A DNA stretch of 12,231 nt from Actinomycetes bacterium (GTDB lineage: Bacteria > Actinomycetota > Aquicultoria > CAJVYJ01 > JAUVQD01): NCBI GenBank assembly GCA_030666075.1, contig DAOUYN010000008.1, forward strand, positions 1 through 12,231. The letters are read 5' to 3'. Numbering within the stretch: position 1 is the stretch's first letter; every line of letters starts with the position of its first letter. Under the pieces are notes generated by a model. The model searched no databases. It saw only the letters and a program-made list of their open reading frames with translations, and was not told the DNA's origin. A program made the position numbers and the translations under genes. Shown piece by piece: positions 1-5,820 of this stretch.

Positions 1-655
1 AGAAGCGCCCGAAAGAATAGTAGATCCCGTAAACGAGCAGCAATGAGCCTTTCGGCCATGACAAAGGCGCGTCTTTCTGGCGGCCGCTCAAGTAGATCAA
101 GAGCGCAAAACCGGCCAGATTCCATATCGACTCATAGAAGAAGGTCGGGTGGAAGTGAGTAAAAGAGGCGAACTCCAGCGGCCGTTTAGCGGCATCAATA
201 AAGATACCCCAGGGCAAATCGGTCGGAGTGCCAAAAGCCTCCTGGTTCATGAAGTTTCCCCAGCGCCCGATGGCCTGACCGAGAAGCATGCTCGGAATCA
301 TCAAGTCCATCCATTTCAGCCAATCGAGCCGGTAGCGGCGGGTGTAAATATATGTGGAGAGAAAAGCGCCGATCAGAGCGCCGTGGATCGCGATGCCCCC
401 ATGCCAAATGGCGATTATCTCAGCGGGATCGTCAATGTACTCGGACAAGCTAAAGAGAACGTAGTAAGCGCGGGCACCGACAAGGGCGCTGATCAAACCG
501 TAGACTAGGATATTCGTCAGGTGTTCCGGGTTCTCTCCCGCGGCCCGAACACGCCGGTAGGCGATCATATAGCCGATGAGCACAGCCGAAGTTATTATCA
601 GGCCGTACCACCGTATAGACAGCGGCCCCAACGATACGGCGACCTCAGATCCCAT
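1..655 (-). CDS. lgt: Prolipoprotein diacylglyceryl transferase, 3' end cut by window edge
   Basis: Lgt is the integral membrane enzyme that moves diacylglycerol from phosphatidylglycerol onto the lipobox cysteine of prelipoproteins, the first step of lipoprotein maturation. I read 218 residues from an ATG at 655 with no stop before the window edge; the family is usually 260-290 residues, so roughly 50-70 are missing. Visible signatures are the HGG segment (WHGGIAIHGA, residues 85-94), the Lgt motif GRWGNFMNQE (130-139, with R131 and N134) and HPTFFYES (169-176). The last visible residues (GIYYSFGRF) match the start of the conserved arginine-containing final helix. Several hydrophobic helices are present. 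The start is set by GGAGGGG at 663-669, seven bases upstream. The gene has its own promoter and stands apart from the operon upstream. Identity is secure from the signature motif. Confidence 0.96.
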   Translation of the reverse strand, partial: MGSEVAVSLGPLSIRWYGLIITSAVLIGYMIAYRRVRAAGENPEHLTNILVYGLISALVGARAYYVLFSLSEYIDDPAEIIAIWHGGIAIHGALIGAFLSTYIYTRRYRLDWLKWMDLMIPSMLLGQAIGRWGNFMNQEAFGTPTDLPWGIFIDAAKRPLEFASFTHFHPTFFYESIWNLAGFALLIYLSGRQKDAPLSWPKGSLLLVYGIYYSFGRF

Positions 656-662
656 AGCTCAA

Positions 663-669
663 CCCCTCC
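663..669 (-). promoter_or_regulatory. Ribosome binding site of lgt
   Basis: Read on the minus strand, GGAGGGG lies seven bases before the ATG at 655. It fixes the lgt start, and the protein from this ATG has the expected short N-terminus before the first membrane helix. Confidence 0.8.
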
Positions 670-679
670 ATTCCCGGCG

Positions 680-705
680 ATTATAGCACGCGCTCTGAGG
701 GTCAA
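680..705 (-). promoter_or_regulatory. Extended -10 promoter of lgt
   Basis: On the minus strand TGCTATAAT (680-688) gives a perfect -10 hexamer with the TGn extension. A TTGACC (700-705) resembles a -35 box, but the spacer is only 14 nt, shorter than the usual 16-18. The extended -10 may compensate. The predicted transcript start is near 673, giving a leader of about 18 nt that contains the ribosome binding site. This implies lgt is transcribed independently of the genes upstream. Confidence 0.6.
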
Positions 706-756
706 GCGGGATAGGCCCAGGTCTGGCGAGGAGGGAATTAGTTTTGGAAAGGACAA

Positions 757-779
757 GGGGAAGACCAATGGTCTTCCCC
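757..779 (-). terminator. Candidate intrinsic terminator downstream of the response regulator
   Basis: GGGGAAGACC (757-766) pairs perfectly with GGTCTTCCCC (770-779) around a 3-nt loop, a 10-bp stem. On the minus strand it is followed by CTTGTCCTTTCC, which is pyrimidine-rich but not a clean T-run. It lies between the end of the response regulator operon and the lgt promoter, where a terminator is expected. The weak T-tract means it could instead be a protein-binding palindrome. Confidence 0.5.
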
Positions 780-795
780 CGCCGGAAAGGAGATG

Positions 796-832
796 AAAGG
801 TGCCAAATAAAGTTGCCTCCCTGACACCCTTT
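796..832. repeat. Imperfect inverted repeat with AAAGGTGCCA / TGACACCCTTT arms
   Basis: Two arms of 10 and 11 bases, with one mismatch and one bulge, flank about 17 nt that include GTTGCCTCCC. From memory, GGTGYCA / TGACACC arms of this sort recur between genes in diverse bacteria, sometimes near REP-associated (Y1) transposases. No transposase is present here, so this could be a non-autonomous remnant or simply a hairpin in the transcript tail. Confidence 0.35.
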
Positions 833-864
833 GTTAGTTTTTAACATTCAACATTGACCGCTAC

Positions 865-898
865 ATCCCCCAAACGGGGGATATTGGGCATATCGCCC
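865..898. promoter_or_regulatory. Pair of palindromes just after the response regulator gene, possible operator
   Basis: ATCCCCC (865-871) and GGGGGAT (876-882) form a perfect 7-bp inverted repeat with a 4-nt spacer. A second, short one follows: GGGC (886-889) and GCCC (895-898) around 5 nt, touching the stop codon of the response regulator. No T-run follows the first stem in either direction, which argues against a simple intrinsic terminator. NarL-family dimers bind short inverted repeats with 7-base half-sites, so the first palindrome could be an operator for the adjacent regulator. That role is inference. Confidence 0.4.
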
Positions 899-1554
899 TA
901 TTCTTCCAGCGATTCTAGTTTGACGAGATTATGGCGAATCGCATGAAGCACGGCGTGCATCCGATCTTTTTGACCGAGTTTTTCAAGCACGTGACTGACA
1001 TGTGACTTGATGGTCTCCTCGCTGACGAAGAGCTTTTCCGCCATCTCTTTGTTTCTAAGACCCCGGGCCATCAGCCCCAAGATGATCGTCTCGCGCTCGG
1101 TCAGTTCGTGGTCGTCGCGGTGGTTAAGTGACGGTTTGCGTCCAAGACGCTCGACGACCCGCCTCGCCACTTGCGGCTGCAAGAACGAGATTCCGCCCTC
1201 CACCGACCACACGGCCTCCATCAATCCCTCGCTGCCGATGTCTTTCAGCACATATCCATCAATGCCCGCATTGAGGGCATTGAAGATATCGTTCTCGTCG
1301 TCGACGGCCGTGAGGGCGATGATCTTGATCGCGGGAAATCGCTGCTTGATCTCCTTAGCCGCCATGATGCCGTTCTTTCTCGGCATCCTGATATCCATCA
1401 AGATGATATCGGGCTTAAGCTCACCGACTTTCTCGCAGGCCTCTTGTCCGTCGCAGGCCTCCCCTACTAGATCGAACGCATCCTCAGACTCGAAGACCAA
1501 GGATAGTCCCCGGCGCATGATCTCATGGTCGTCGACTATCATGATCTTGACCAT
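898..1554 (-). CDS. NarL/FixJ-family response regulator (receiver plus LuxR-type HTH), orphan
   Basis: A 218-residue two-component regulator. The receiver domain (1-120) has the acidic pair D8/D9, phospho-acceptor D54 in LMDIRMP, switch T82 and conserved K104. The C-terminal LuxR-type helix-turn-helix (about 145-212) begins LTERETIILGLMARGLRNKE and contains VSEETIKSHVSHVLEKLG. It presumably binds DNA as a dimer after phosphorylation. I chose the ATG at 1554 because GGGGAGG (1560-1566) lies five bases upstream. An upstream ATG at 1584 would add ten residues, encode this Shine-Dalgarno and overlap the previous gene. No histidine kinase is encoded in the window, so the partner is unknown. The gene follows the FAH-family gene after 13 nt and is probably the last of the operon. 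Family certain, target unknown. Confidence 0.93.
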   Translation of the reverse strand: MVKIMIVDDHEIMRRGLSLVFESEDAFDLVGEACDGQEACEKVGELKPDIILMDIRMPRKNGIMAAKEIKQRFPAIKIIALTAVDDENDIFNALNAGIDGYVLKDIGSEGLMEAVWSVEGGISFLQPQVARRVVERLGRKPSLNHRDDHELTERETIILGLMARGLRNKEMAEKLFVSEETIKSHVSHVLEKLGQKDRMHAVLHAIRHNLVKLESLEE

Positions 1555-1559
1555 CAGGA

Positions 1560-1566
1560 CCTCCCC
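1560..1566 (-). promoter_or_regulatory. Ribosome binding site deciding the response regulator start
   Basis: GGGGAGG on the minus strand, five bases before the ATG at 1554. It sits just upstream of the stop codon of the FAH-family gene (1568-1570), in the 13-nt gap, and argues against the ATG at 1584. Confidence 0.8.
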
Positions 1567-1567
1567 A

Positions 1568-2323
1568 TTATTGTGATACGCCATTCTCCAAGCGACCGAT
1601 CCCCTCGACCGTTACAGTGACAGAGTCGCCGACGGACAGCAGCCCGACGCCTGGAGGTGTTCCCGTTAAAATAACGTCACCAGGTAGCAAAGTCATCACT
1701 CCCGAGATGAAAGAGACCACCTCGTACACATCGAAGATCATCTGGGCGGTTGATGAGTCCTGCCGGACCCGCCCGTTTTGCTCCAATGTGATCCGGATCG
1801 CTCTCGGATCAAGCTCGGTCTCGATATGGGGGCCAAGGGCGCAAAAGGTGTCAAAGCTCTTGGCCCGGGTCCACTGACCGTCGCGCCTTTGCAAATCGCG
1901 AGCCGTGATGTCGTTTGCCCCGGTAAAGCCAAAGATATAGTCCGGCGCCTCGTCGGCCGAAACCGCATGCGCCGTGCGCCCGACCACAATCGCCAGCTCG
2001 GCTTCGAATTCCACTTGTTCCGAAGCTTGAGGGTAGAGAATGTCGCGACCGGGTCCGATCACAGTCGTCGGGGGTTTAATGAAGAGGACCGGCTCCTCGG
2101 GGACCTCCATGTTTATTTCTTTTGCGTGGTCCCGGTAATTAAGTCCGACCGCTACGACTTTTGAAGGGCTGACCGGCGCCAACAGCGTCACTTCTTTGGG
2201 GTCGAAGGTTTCGCCGGTCCGGACGATACCCTCGAATGGTTCGCCGGCCAGGCGGTCGATGGTGCTCCCGTTAACGACCCCAAAGGACACGATCCCACCG
2301 TGCTCGAACCGGACAACCTTCAC
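1568..2323 (-). CDS. Fumarylacetoacetate hydrolase (FAH) family protein
   Basis: A 251-residue protein of the FAH superfamily, cytoplasmic divalent-metal enzymes that hydrolyse, decarboxylate or isomerise beta-keto acids. The metal site is visible as E107 and E109 in VEFEAELAIVVG plus D138 in GANDIT. Other family marks are the H66/E69 dyad in LNYRDHAKE, K83 in FIKPP, K155 in AKSFD and TGTPPGVG near the C-terminus. The His-Glu dyad resembles FAHD1-type acylpyruvate hydrolase or oxaloacetate decarboxylase, but family members with different substrates share these residues, so I name no substrate. The start is GTG, overlapping the cimA stop as GTGA, which implies translational coupling. Placement after ilvE and cimA suggests a house-cleaning or keto-acid role next to isoleucine synthesis (inference). 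Confidence 0.92.
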   Translation of the reverse strand: MKVVRFEHGGIVSFGVVNGSTIDRLAGEPFEGIVRTGETFDPKEVTLLAPVSPSKVVAVGLNYRDHAKEINMEVPEEPVLFIKPPTTVIGPGRDILYPQASEQVEFEAELAIVVGRTAHAVSADEAPDYIFGFTGANDITARDLQRRDGQWTRAKSFDTFCALGPHIETELDPRAIRITLEQNGRVRQDSSTAQMIFDVYEVVSFISGVMTLLPGDVILTGTPPGVGLLSVGDSVTVTVEGIGRLENGVSQ

Positions 2324-3882
2324 TTGGCGCCCTTAAGGCGCGACAAGCCGTACTCGAGCCCGTCGACCAAAGCCTCCCAGCTCGCCTCGATCACGTTCTC
2401 GTGGACACCGATAGTTCCCCAAGCTGTCTCGCCGTCGGTGCTTTCGATATAGACCCGGACCTTGGCCCGCGTCCCGCGGCTTTGATTGATGACCCGCACT
2501 TTATAGTCAGTCAGATGAATCTTGTCAACCAAGGGCTCGGCGGTGCGCAGGGCTTGGCGCAAGGCCCGGTCTAGCGCGTTCACGGGACCGTTTCCTTCGC
2601 CGACAGCCACGAAACGTTCATCGCCCATGGCTATCTTGACCACTGCCTGCGACTCGGTCACCTTGGAACGGTGCCGATTATCGGTCACCTCGTAGTTCTC
2701 CAGTTCAAAGAGCGGCTCATAGGCCCCGGTGTTCTTGAGGATGAAGATGCCGAGCGAACCGTCCGCGGCGTCGTAGGTGTAGCCCTCTTGGGCCTTATCT
2801 TTAAGCTTGTTGAGTAATTCCGCTACTTTGTCTTTATCCTCGGACAGCTCCACCCCGATCTCGCGGGCTTTGTGAATGATCGTCGCCGACCCCGAAAGGT
2901 CGGAAGCGATTATGGTCGGATAATTACCGACGACCGCCGGCTCCACATGCTCGTAAGCACTGCTGTTGCGCTTGATCGCACTAATATGGACGCCCCCTTT
3001 ATGGGCGAAGGCGCTCTGCCCGACATAGGGCTGGTGATTATCCGGAATCGCGTTGACGACCTCGGCCACGTAGTGAGAAAGGTCGGTCAATTGGGCCAAC
3101 TTCTCTGGGCCAACGGTCTCTATGCCGGCTTTCAGCTCAAGGTTGGCGATGATCGAACAGAGATTGGCGTTTCCGCAGCGCTCCCCGTAGCCGTTTATCG
3201 TGCCCTGCACTTGAGTGGCGCCCGCGGCCACCGCCACCAGACTGTTGGCGACGGCGCATTCGCTGTCGTTGTGAGCGTGGATGGCGATCGGGGTCTTCAT
3301 TAAACTGACGACCTCCGCGACCACAGTCTGAAGTTCATTCGGCAGCCAGCCGCCGTTCGTATCACATAAAGCTATCCAGTTTGCGCCCGCATCTTCGGCC
3401 GCCTTGATAGTTGCCAGCGCGTAGTCCCGATTTGCGGCCCAGCCGTCAAAGAAATGCTCGGCATCGTAGATGACCTCCAGATCGTGTTCCTTCAAGAACT
3501 TGACCGACTCGAAGATCATCTTGAGATTCTCTTCATAAGTCGTCTGCAGCGTTTCGGTAACGTGCAGGTCCCAGCTCTTGCCAAAAACACAGACGGCCGG
3601 CGTGCCCGCCTCGACCAGAGCTTTGAGCGTCGGATCTTCCTCGGCCTTGATATTCTTTCGTCTCGTGTTGCCGAAACCGACCAGCTTAGCCGTAAGTCCG
3701 ATCTGGGCGGCGCGCTCAAAGAACTCCTTGTCCCGCGGATTGGAGCCGGGAAACCCACCCTCTATGTAATCCATGCCGAAGGAGTCTAGCTTGACGGCGA
3801 TCTTGAGCATATCTTCGGCGCTCAAGGCGATACCTTCGCGCTGAGCACCGTCCCTTAGTGTCGTGTCATAAAGCGTTATCAT
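2320..3882 (-). CDS. cimA: (R)-citramalate synthase
   Basis: A 520-residue enzyme that condenses pyruvate with acetyl-CoA to (R)-citramalate, giving 2-oxobutyrate for isoleucine without threonine deaminase. The N-terminal HMGL-like TIM barrel shows LYDTTLRDGAQREG (residues 4-17), the metal ligands in HAHNDSECAVANS and GTINGYGERCGNANL. A regulatory LeuA-type dimer domain fills roughly the last 150 residues (GPVNALDRALRQAL, then the WGTIGVHENVIEASW segment). The length and the DGAQREGIALS opening fit the long citramalate synthase branch rather than 2-isopropylmalate synthase or homocitrate synthase. Those share the barrel and remain the alternative. The C-terminal domain implies feedback control, usually by isoleucine. 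The ATG overlaps the ilvE stop (ATGA) and its own stop overlaps the FAH gene (GTGA), so the three genes are translationally coupled. Confidence 0.93.
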   Translation of the reverse strand: MITLYDTTLRDGAQREGIALSAEDMLKIAVKLDSFGMDYIEGGFPGSNPRDKEFFERAAQIGLTAKLVGFGNTRRKNIKAEEDPTLKALVEAGTPAVCVFGKSWDLHVTETLQTTYEENLKMIFESVKFLKEHDLEVIYDAEHFFDGWAANRDYALATIKAAEDAGANWIALCDTNGGWLPNELQTVVAEVVSLMKTPIAIHAHNDSECAVANSLVAVAAGATQVQGTINGYGERCGNANLCSIIANLELKAGIETVGPEKLAQLTDLSHYVAEVVNAIPDNHQPYVGQSAFAHKGGVHISAIKRNSSAYEHVEPAVVGNYPTIIASDLSGSATIIHKAREIGVELSEDKDKVAELLNKLKDKAQEGYTYDAADGSLGIFILKNTGAYEPLFELENYEVTDNRHRSKVTESQAVVKIAMGDERFVAVGEGNGPVNALDRALRQALRTAEPLVDKIHLTDYKVRVINQSRGTRAKVRVYIESTDGETAWGTIGVHENVIEASWEALVDGLEYGLSRLKGAK

Positions 3883-4748
3883 CCGACCGGAGTGCCATGA
3901 GTTTGAGCGTAAGCATGGAACTTAGTCATCAGGTCGGTCGTGATCGGCCCGGGCTCGCCATTGCCGATATGCCGTTCATCGACGATGGTGATCGGCGCTA
4001 TCTCAGCCGCCGTGCCTGTCAAGAAGGCCTCATCGGCGACATAGACGTCATGGAGCGTGATGATCCGCTCCTCGACCGGATAGCCGGCTTCCCGAGCCAG
4101 GTCCATGACAGTGTCGCGGGTCACGCCCTTAAGGGCGCCCATGCTCGTCGGCGGCGTCACCACCGTGCCCGCATCGACCAAAAAGAAGTTGTCCACAATA
4201 CATTCAGTAACGTAGCCGTCGGCGTTGAGCATCAGACCTTCCTGGGCATCGGTCCGATTGACCTCTAGGGTCGCCAGCACGTTGTTTAAATAGTTTAGCG
4301 ACTTGACCCTCGGGTTCAGGGCCTCCAGCAGATTGCGACGCGTCGAGACCGTGACTATCTTCATCCCGTGCCGATAAACTTCTTCGGGATAGATACTGAT
4401 GGTCGAGGCGATAATAAAGATCGAGGGCTTGGGGCACTTGATGGGGTTGAGTCCGAGATCGCCCTTGCCTCGCGTCACTACCAACCGCATGTAACCGTCG
4501 GCCAGACCGCTACGGCGGGCAGTCTCCACTATGGCCGCCTTCAATTCGTCATGATCGAGCGGCACGGCCAGCATGATGGCCTTGGCTCCGCCGTAAAGGC
4601 GATCCAAATGCTCATCGAGCTTGAAGATGGCGCCGTTGTATATGCGGATACCCTCGAAAATACCGTCCCCGTAGAGAAGGCCGTGATCGAATATAGATAT
4701 CTTGGCATCGTCCTCACTGACGAACTGGCCGTCGAGGTAAATCTCCAT
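3879..4748 (-). CDS. ilvE: Branched-chain amino acid aminotransferase
   Basis: A 289-residue fold-type IV pyridoxal phosphate transaminase that converts branched-chain 2-oxo acids to valine, leucine and isoleucine with glutamate as donor. Key features are HGLLYGDGIFEGIRIYNG (22-39), the PLP lysine K149 in RVKSLNYLNN, E182 in VTECIVDNFF and the GTAAEIAP segment (245-252). Length and motifs match short bacterial IlvE. D-amino acid transaminase and aminodeoxychorismate lyase share the fold, but the FEGIR segment and the cimA neighbour favour IlvE. It begins 13 nt after the stop of the transglutaminase-like gene. The upstream TAGGTAG is a weak and rather distant ribosome binding site. No clear promoter is visible in the gap, so it is either read through from the tubulin-like operon or driven from inside the preceding gene. 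Confidence 0.93.
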   Translation of the reverse strand: MEIYLDGQFVSEDDAKISIFDHGLLYGDGIFEGIRIYNGAIFKLDEHLDRLYGGAKAIMLAVPLDHDELKAAIVETARRSGLADGYMRLVVTRGKGDLGLNPIKCPKPSIFIIASTISIYPEEVYRHGMKIVTVSTRRNLLEALNPRVKSLNYLNNVLATLEVNRTDAQEGLMLNADGYVTECIVDNFFLVDAGTVVTPPTSMGALKGVTRDTVMDLAREAGYPVEERIITLHDVYVADEAFLTGTAAEIAPITIVDERHIGNGEPGPITTDLMTKFHAYAQTHGTPVG

Positions 4749-4761
4749 TGTGATATTCTAC

Positions 4762-5820
4762 CTAGCGCTCTGCCGTCTTGTAAACCCATAGCCGCCCATC
4801 CTTCAGCTCGTCCGAGACCTCTCCAAGGCTCCGGGTGTGCGCGGGTTCGCAAAGAACGTAACGCGAGTCTTCGTATTGGATGGAAAATCCATCCGCCCCA
4901 TCGACCAAAACTCCGACACCGGTCCAAGCGCCCCGCTCGACGATAATCGTGCCGTACCCCAGTTCCCGGAGTAAGACAACGAGTAAAACGGACTTACAAT
5001 CGGCGTTGCCGACGTGTTCAAAGAGAGTCTCCAGAGGCCACCGCGTGTAGCGGCGCCCTTTGGCTAAAGGATCCGCCGCTGTCGGGATGGCCTGGACAAA
5101 AGCCAACACCGATTCGACTTCCAGGACAGGCTCCAAGCCGGCTGCCTCCGCCGTCTCCCGCAGACCGGCCGCTACCCGCCGGACCTCTTCAGGCGCACCG
5201 TCCTGCACCAGGTGGCCGTAGACACGCCGGCCGAACTCTCCTTGATTGGCCGGATTAGCTCGGACGGATTCCTCATATCGCCCGCGTTCGAAGGCCGATT
5301 CGAGCCGCAGTTCCAAAACGTCTCCCGTCGGGTCCGGCGAACGCCAATGATAGAGGTGAACGGTGCGCCCCGCTCCCTCGCCCGTCCACAGGTCCAATCT
5401 GTGGCGCCCCGGCCCGGGGTCATCCTCGCCCGAAACCCGGCGCACGGTCAGCGGTTTCTGGGCCACAGATACAAAAGCCACCATGACGGCCAGCCCGAGC
5501 GGCAGGAGAGTGGGCTCGACGGCCAAGAACAACAGCGAAGCCAGTAGAGCAAACCGCCAGGCAAAAGTATCTATTCCCCCGATCCCGGTCCGTCGCGTCA
5601 GCCGCTCGCGAAGCACGGCCAGCCCGGGCCAGACAATGGTCTCGAAACGCTTGAGCGATAGCGCCGCCAGGGCCATCAAAGAATAGGTCAAGATAGCGAC
5701 TAGTATCCATGAACCCTCGGACCCCAGTGCCGGAAAGACGGGCTCGGCTTGGAGCAACCACAGGCGTAAGGGAAGAATGTAAAAGAGTCCGACGAAAACG
5801 ATGCTGACCAGAAATATCAC
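4762..5820 (-). CDS. Membrane protein with degenerate transglutaminase-like domain
   Basis: A 352-residue protein. The N-terminus has about four hydrophobic helices (roughly 2-23, 37-56, 86-102 and 104-121). A soluble part follows: about 130-240 is charged and helical, and the C-terminus resembles the transglutaminase-like cysteine-protease fold. ADCKSVLLVVLLRELGYG (273-290) matches the family's GDC...LL..LLR.LGY helix with C275 as the would-be nucleophile, and RYVLCEPA (320-327) matches the strand carrying the acidic residue. The expected histidine, usually in a HxxVGV strand, is absent: the segment reads GAWTGVGVLVDG. It may be catalytically dead or have a different active site. The start is GTG, overlapping the stop of the 679-residue partner as GTGA, so the two are probably made together. 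Function unknown; a membrane partner of the tubulin-like system is inferred from context. Confidence 0.8.
   Translation of the reverse strand: MIFLVSIVFVGLFYILPLRLWLLQAEPVFPALGSEGSWILVAILTYSLMALAALSLKRFETIVWPGLAVLRERLTRRTGIGGIDTFAWRFALLASLLFLAVEPTLLPLGLAVMVAFVSVAQKPLTVRRVSGEDDPGPGRHRLDLWTGEGAGRTVHLYHWRSPDPTGDVLELRLESAFERGRYEESVRANPANQGEFGRRVYGHLVQDGAPEEVRRVAAGLRETAEAAGLEPVLEVESVLAFVQAIPTAADPLAKGRRYTRWPLETLFEHVGNADCKSVLLVVLLRELGYGTIIVERGAWTGVGVLVDGADGFSIQYEDSRYVLCEPAHTRSLGEVSDELKDGRLWVYKTAER

Larger units (their letters stand above)
656..897. other. Intergenic region between response regulator and lgt
   Basis: This 242-nt stretch holds, in minus-strand order, the C5/G5 palindromes, the AAAGGTGCCA inverted repeat, the 10-bp hairpin, and the lgt promoter and ribosome binding site. 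A 62-codon reading frame (847 to 659, minus) crosses it, but it runs through the hairpin and the promoter and lacks a ribosome binding site, so I do not call it a gene. Confidence 0.7.

Noticed and set aside
149..508. 119-codon plus-strand frame
   Set aside because: It is antisense to lgt, whose GRWGNFMNQE signature is clear; the plus-strand translation shows nothing recognisable.
659..847. 62-codon minus-strand frame upstream of lgt
   Set aside because: It has no ribosome binding site and runs through a 10-bp hairpin, the lgt promoter and the lgt ribosome binding site.
1007..1576. 189-codon open frame on the plus strand
   Set aside because: It is antisense to the response regulator, whose receiver and HTH motifs are unambiguous. 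Its Ser/Arg/Leu-rich composition is typical of a shadow frame.
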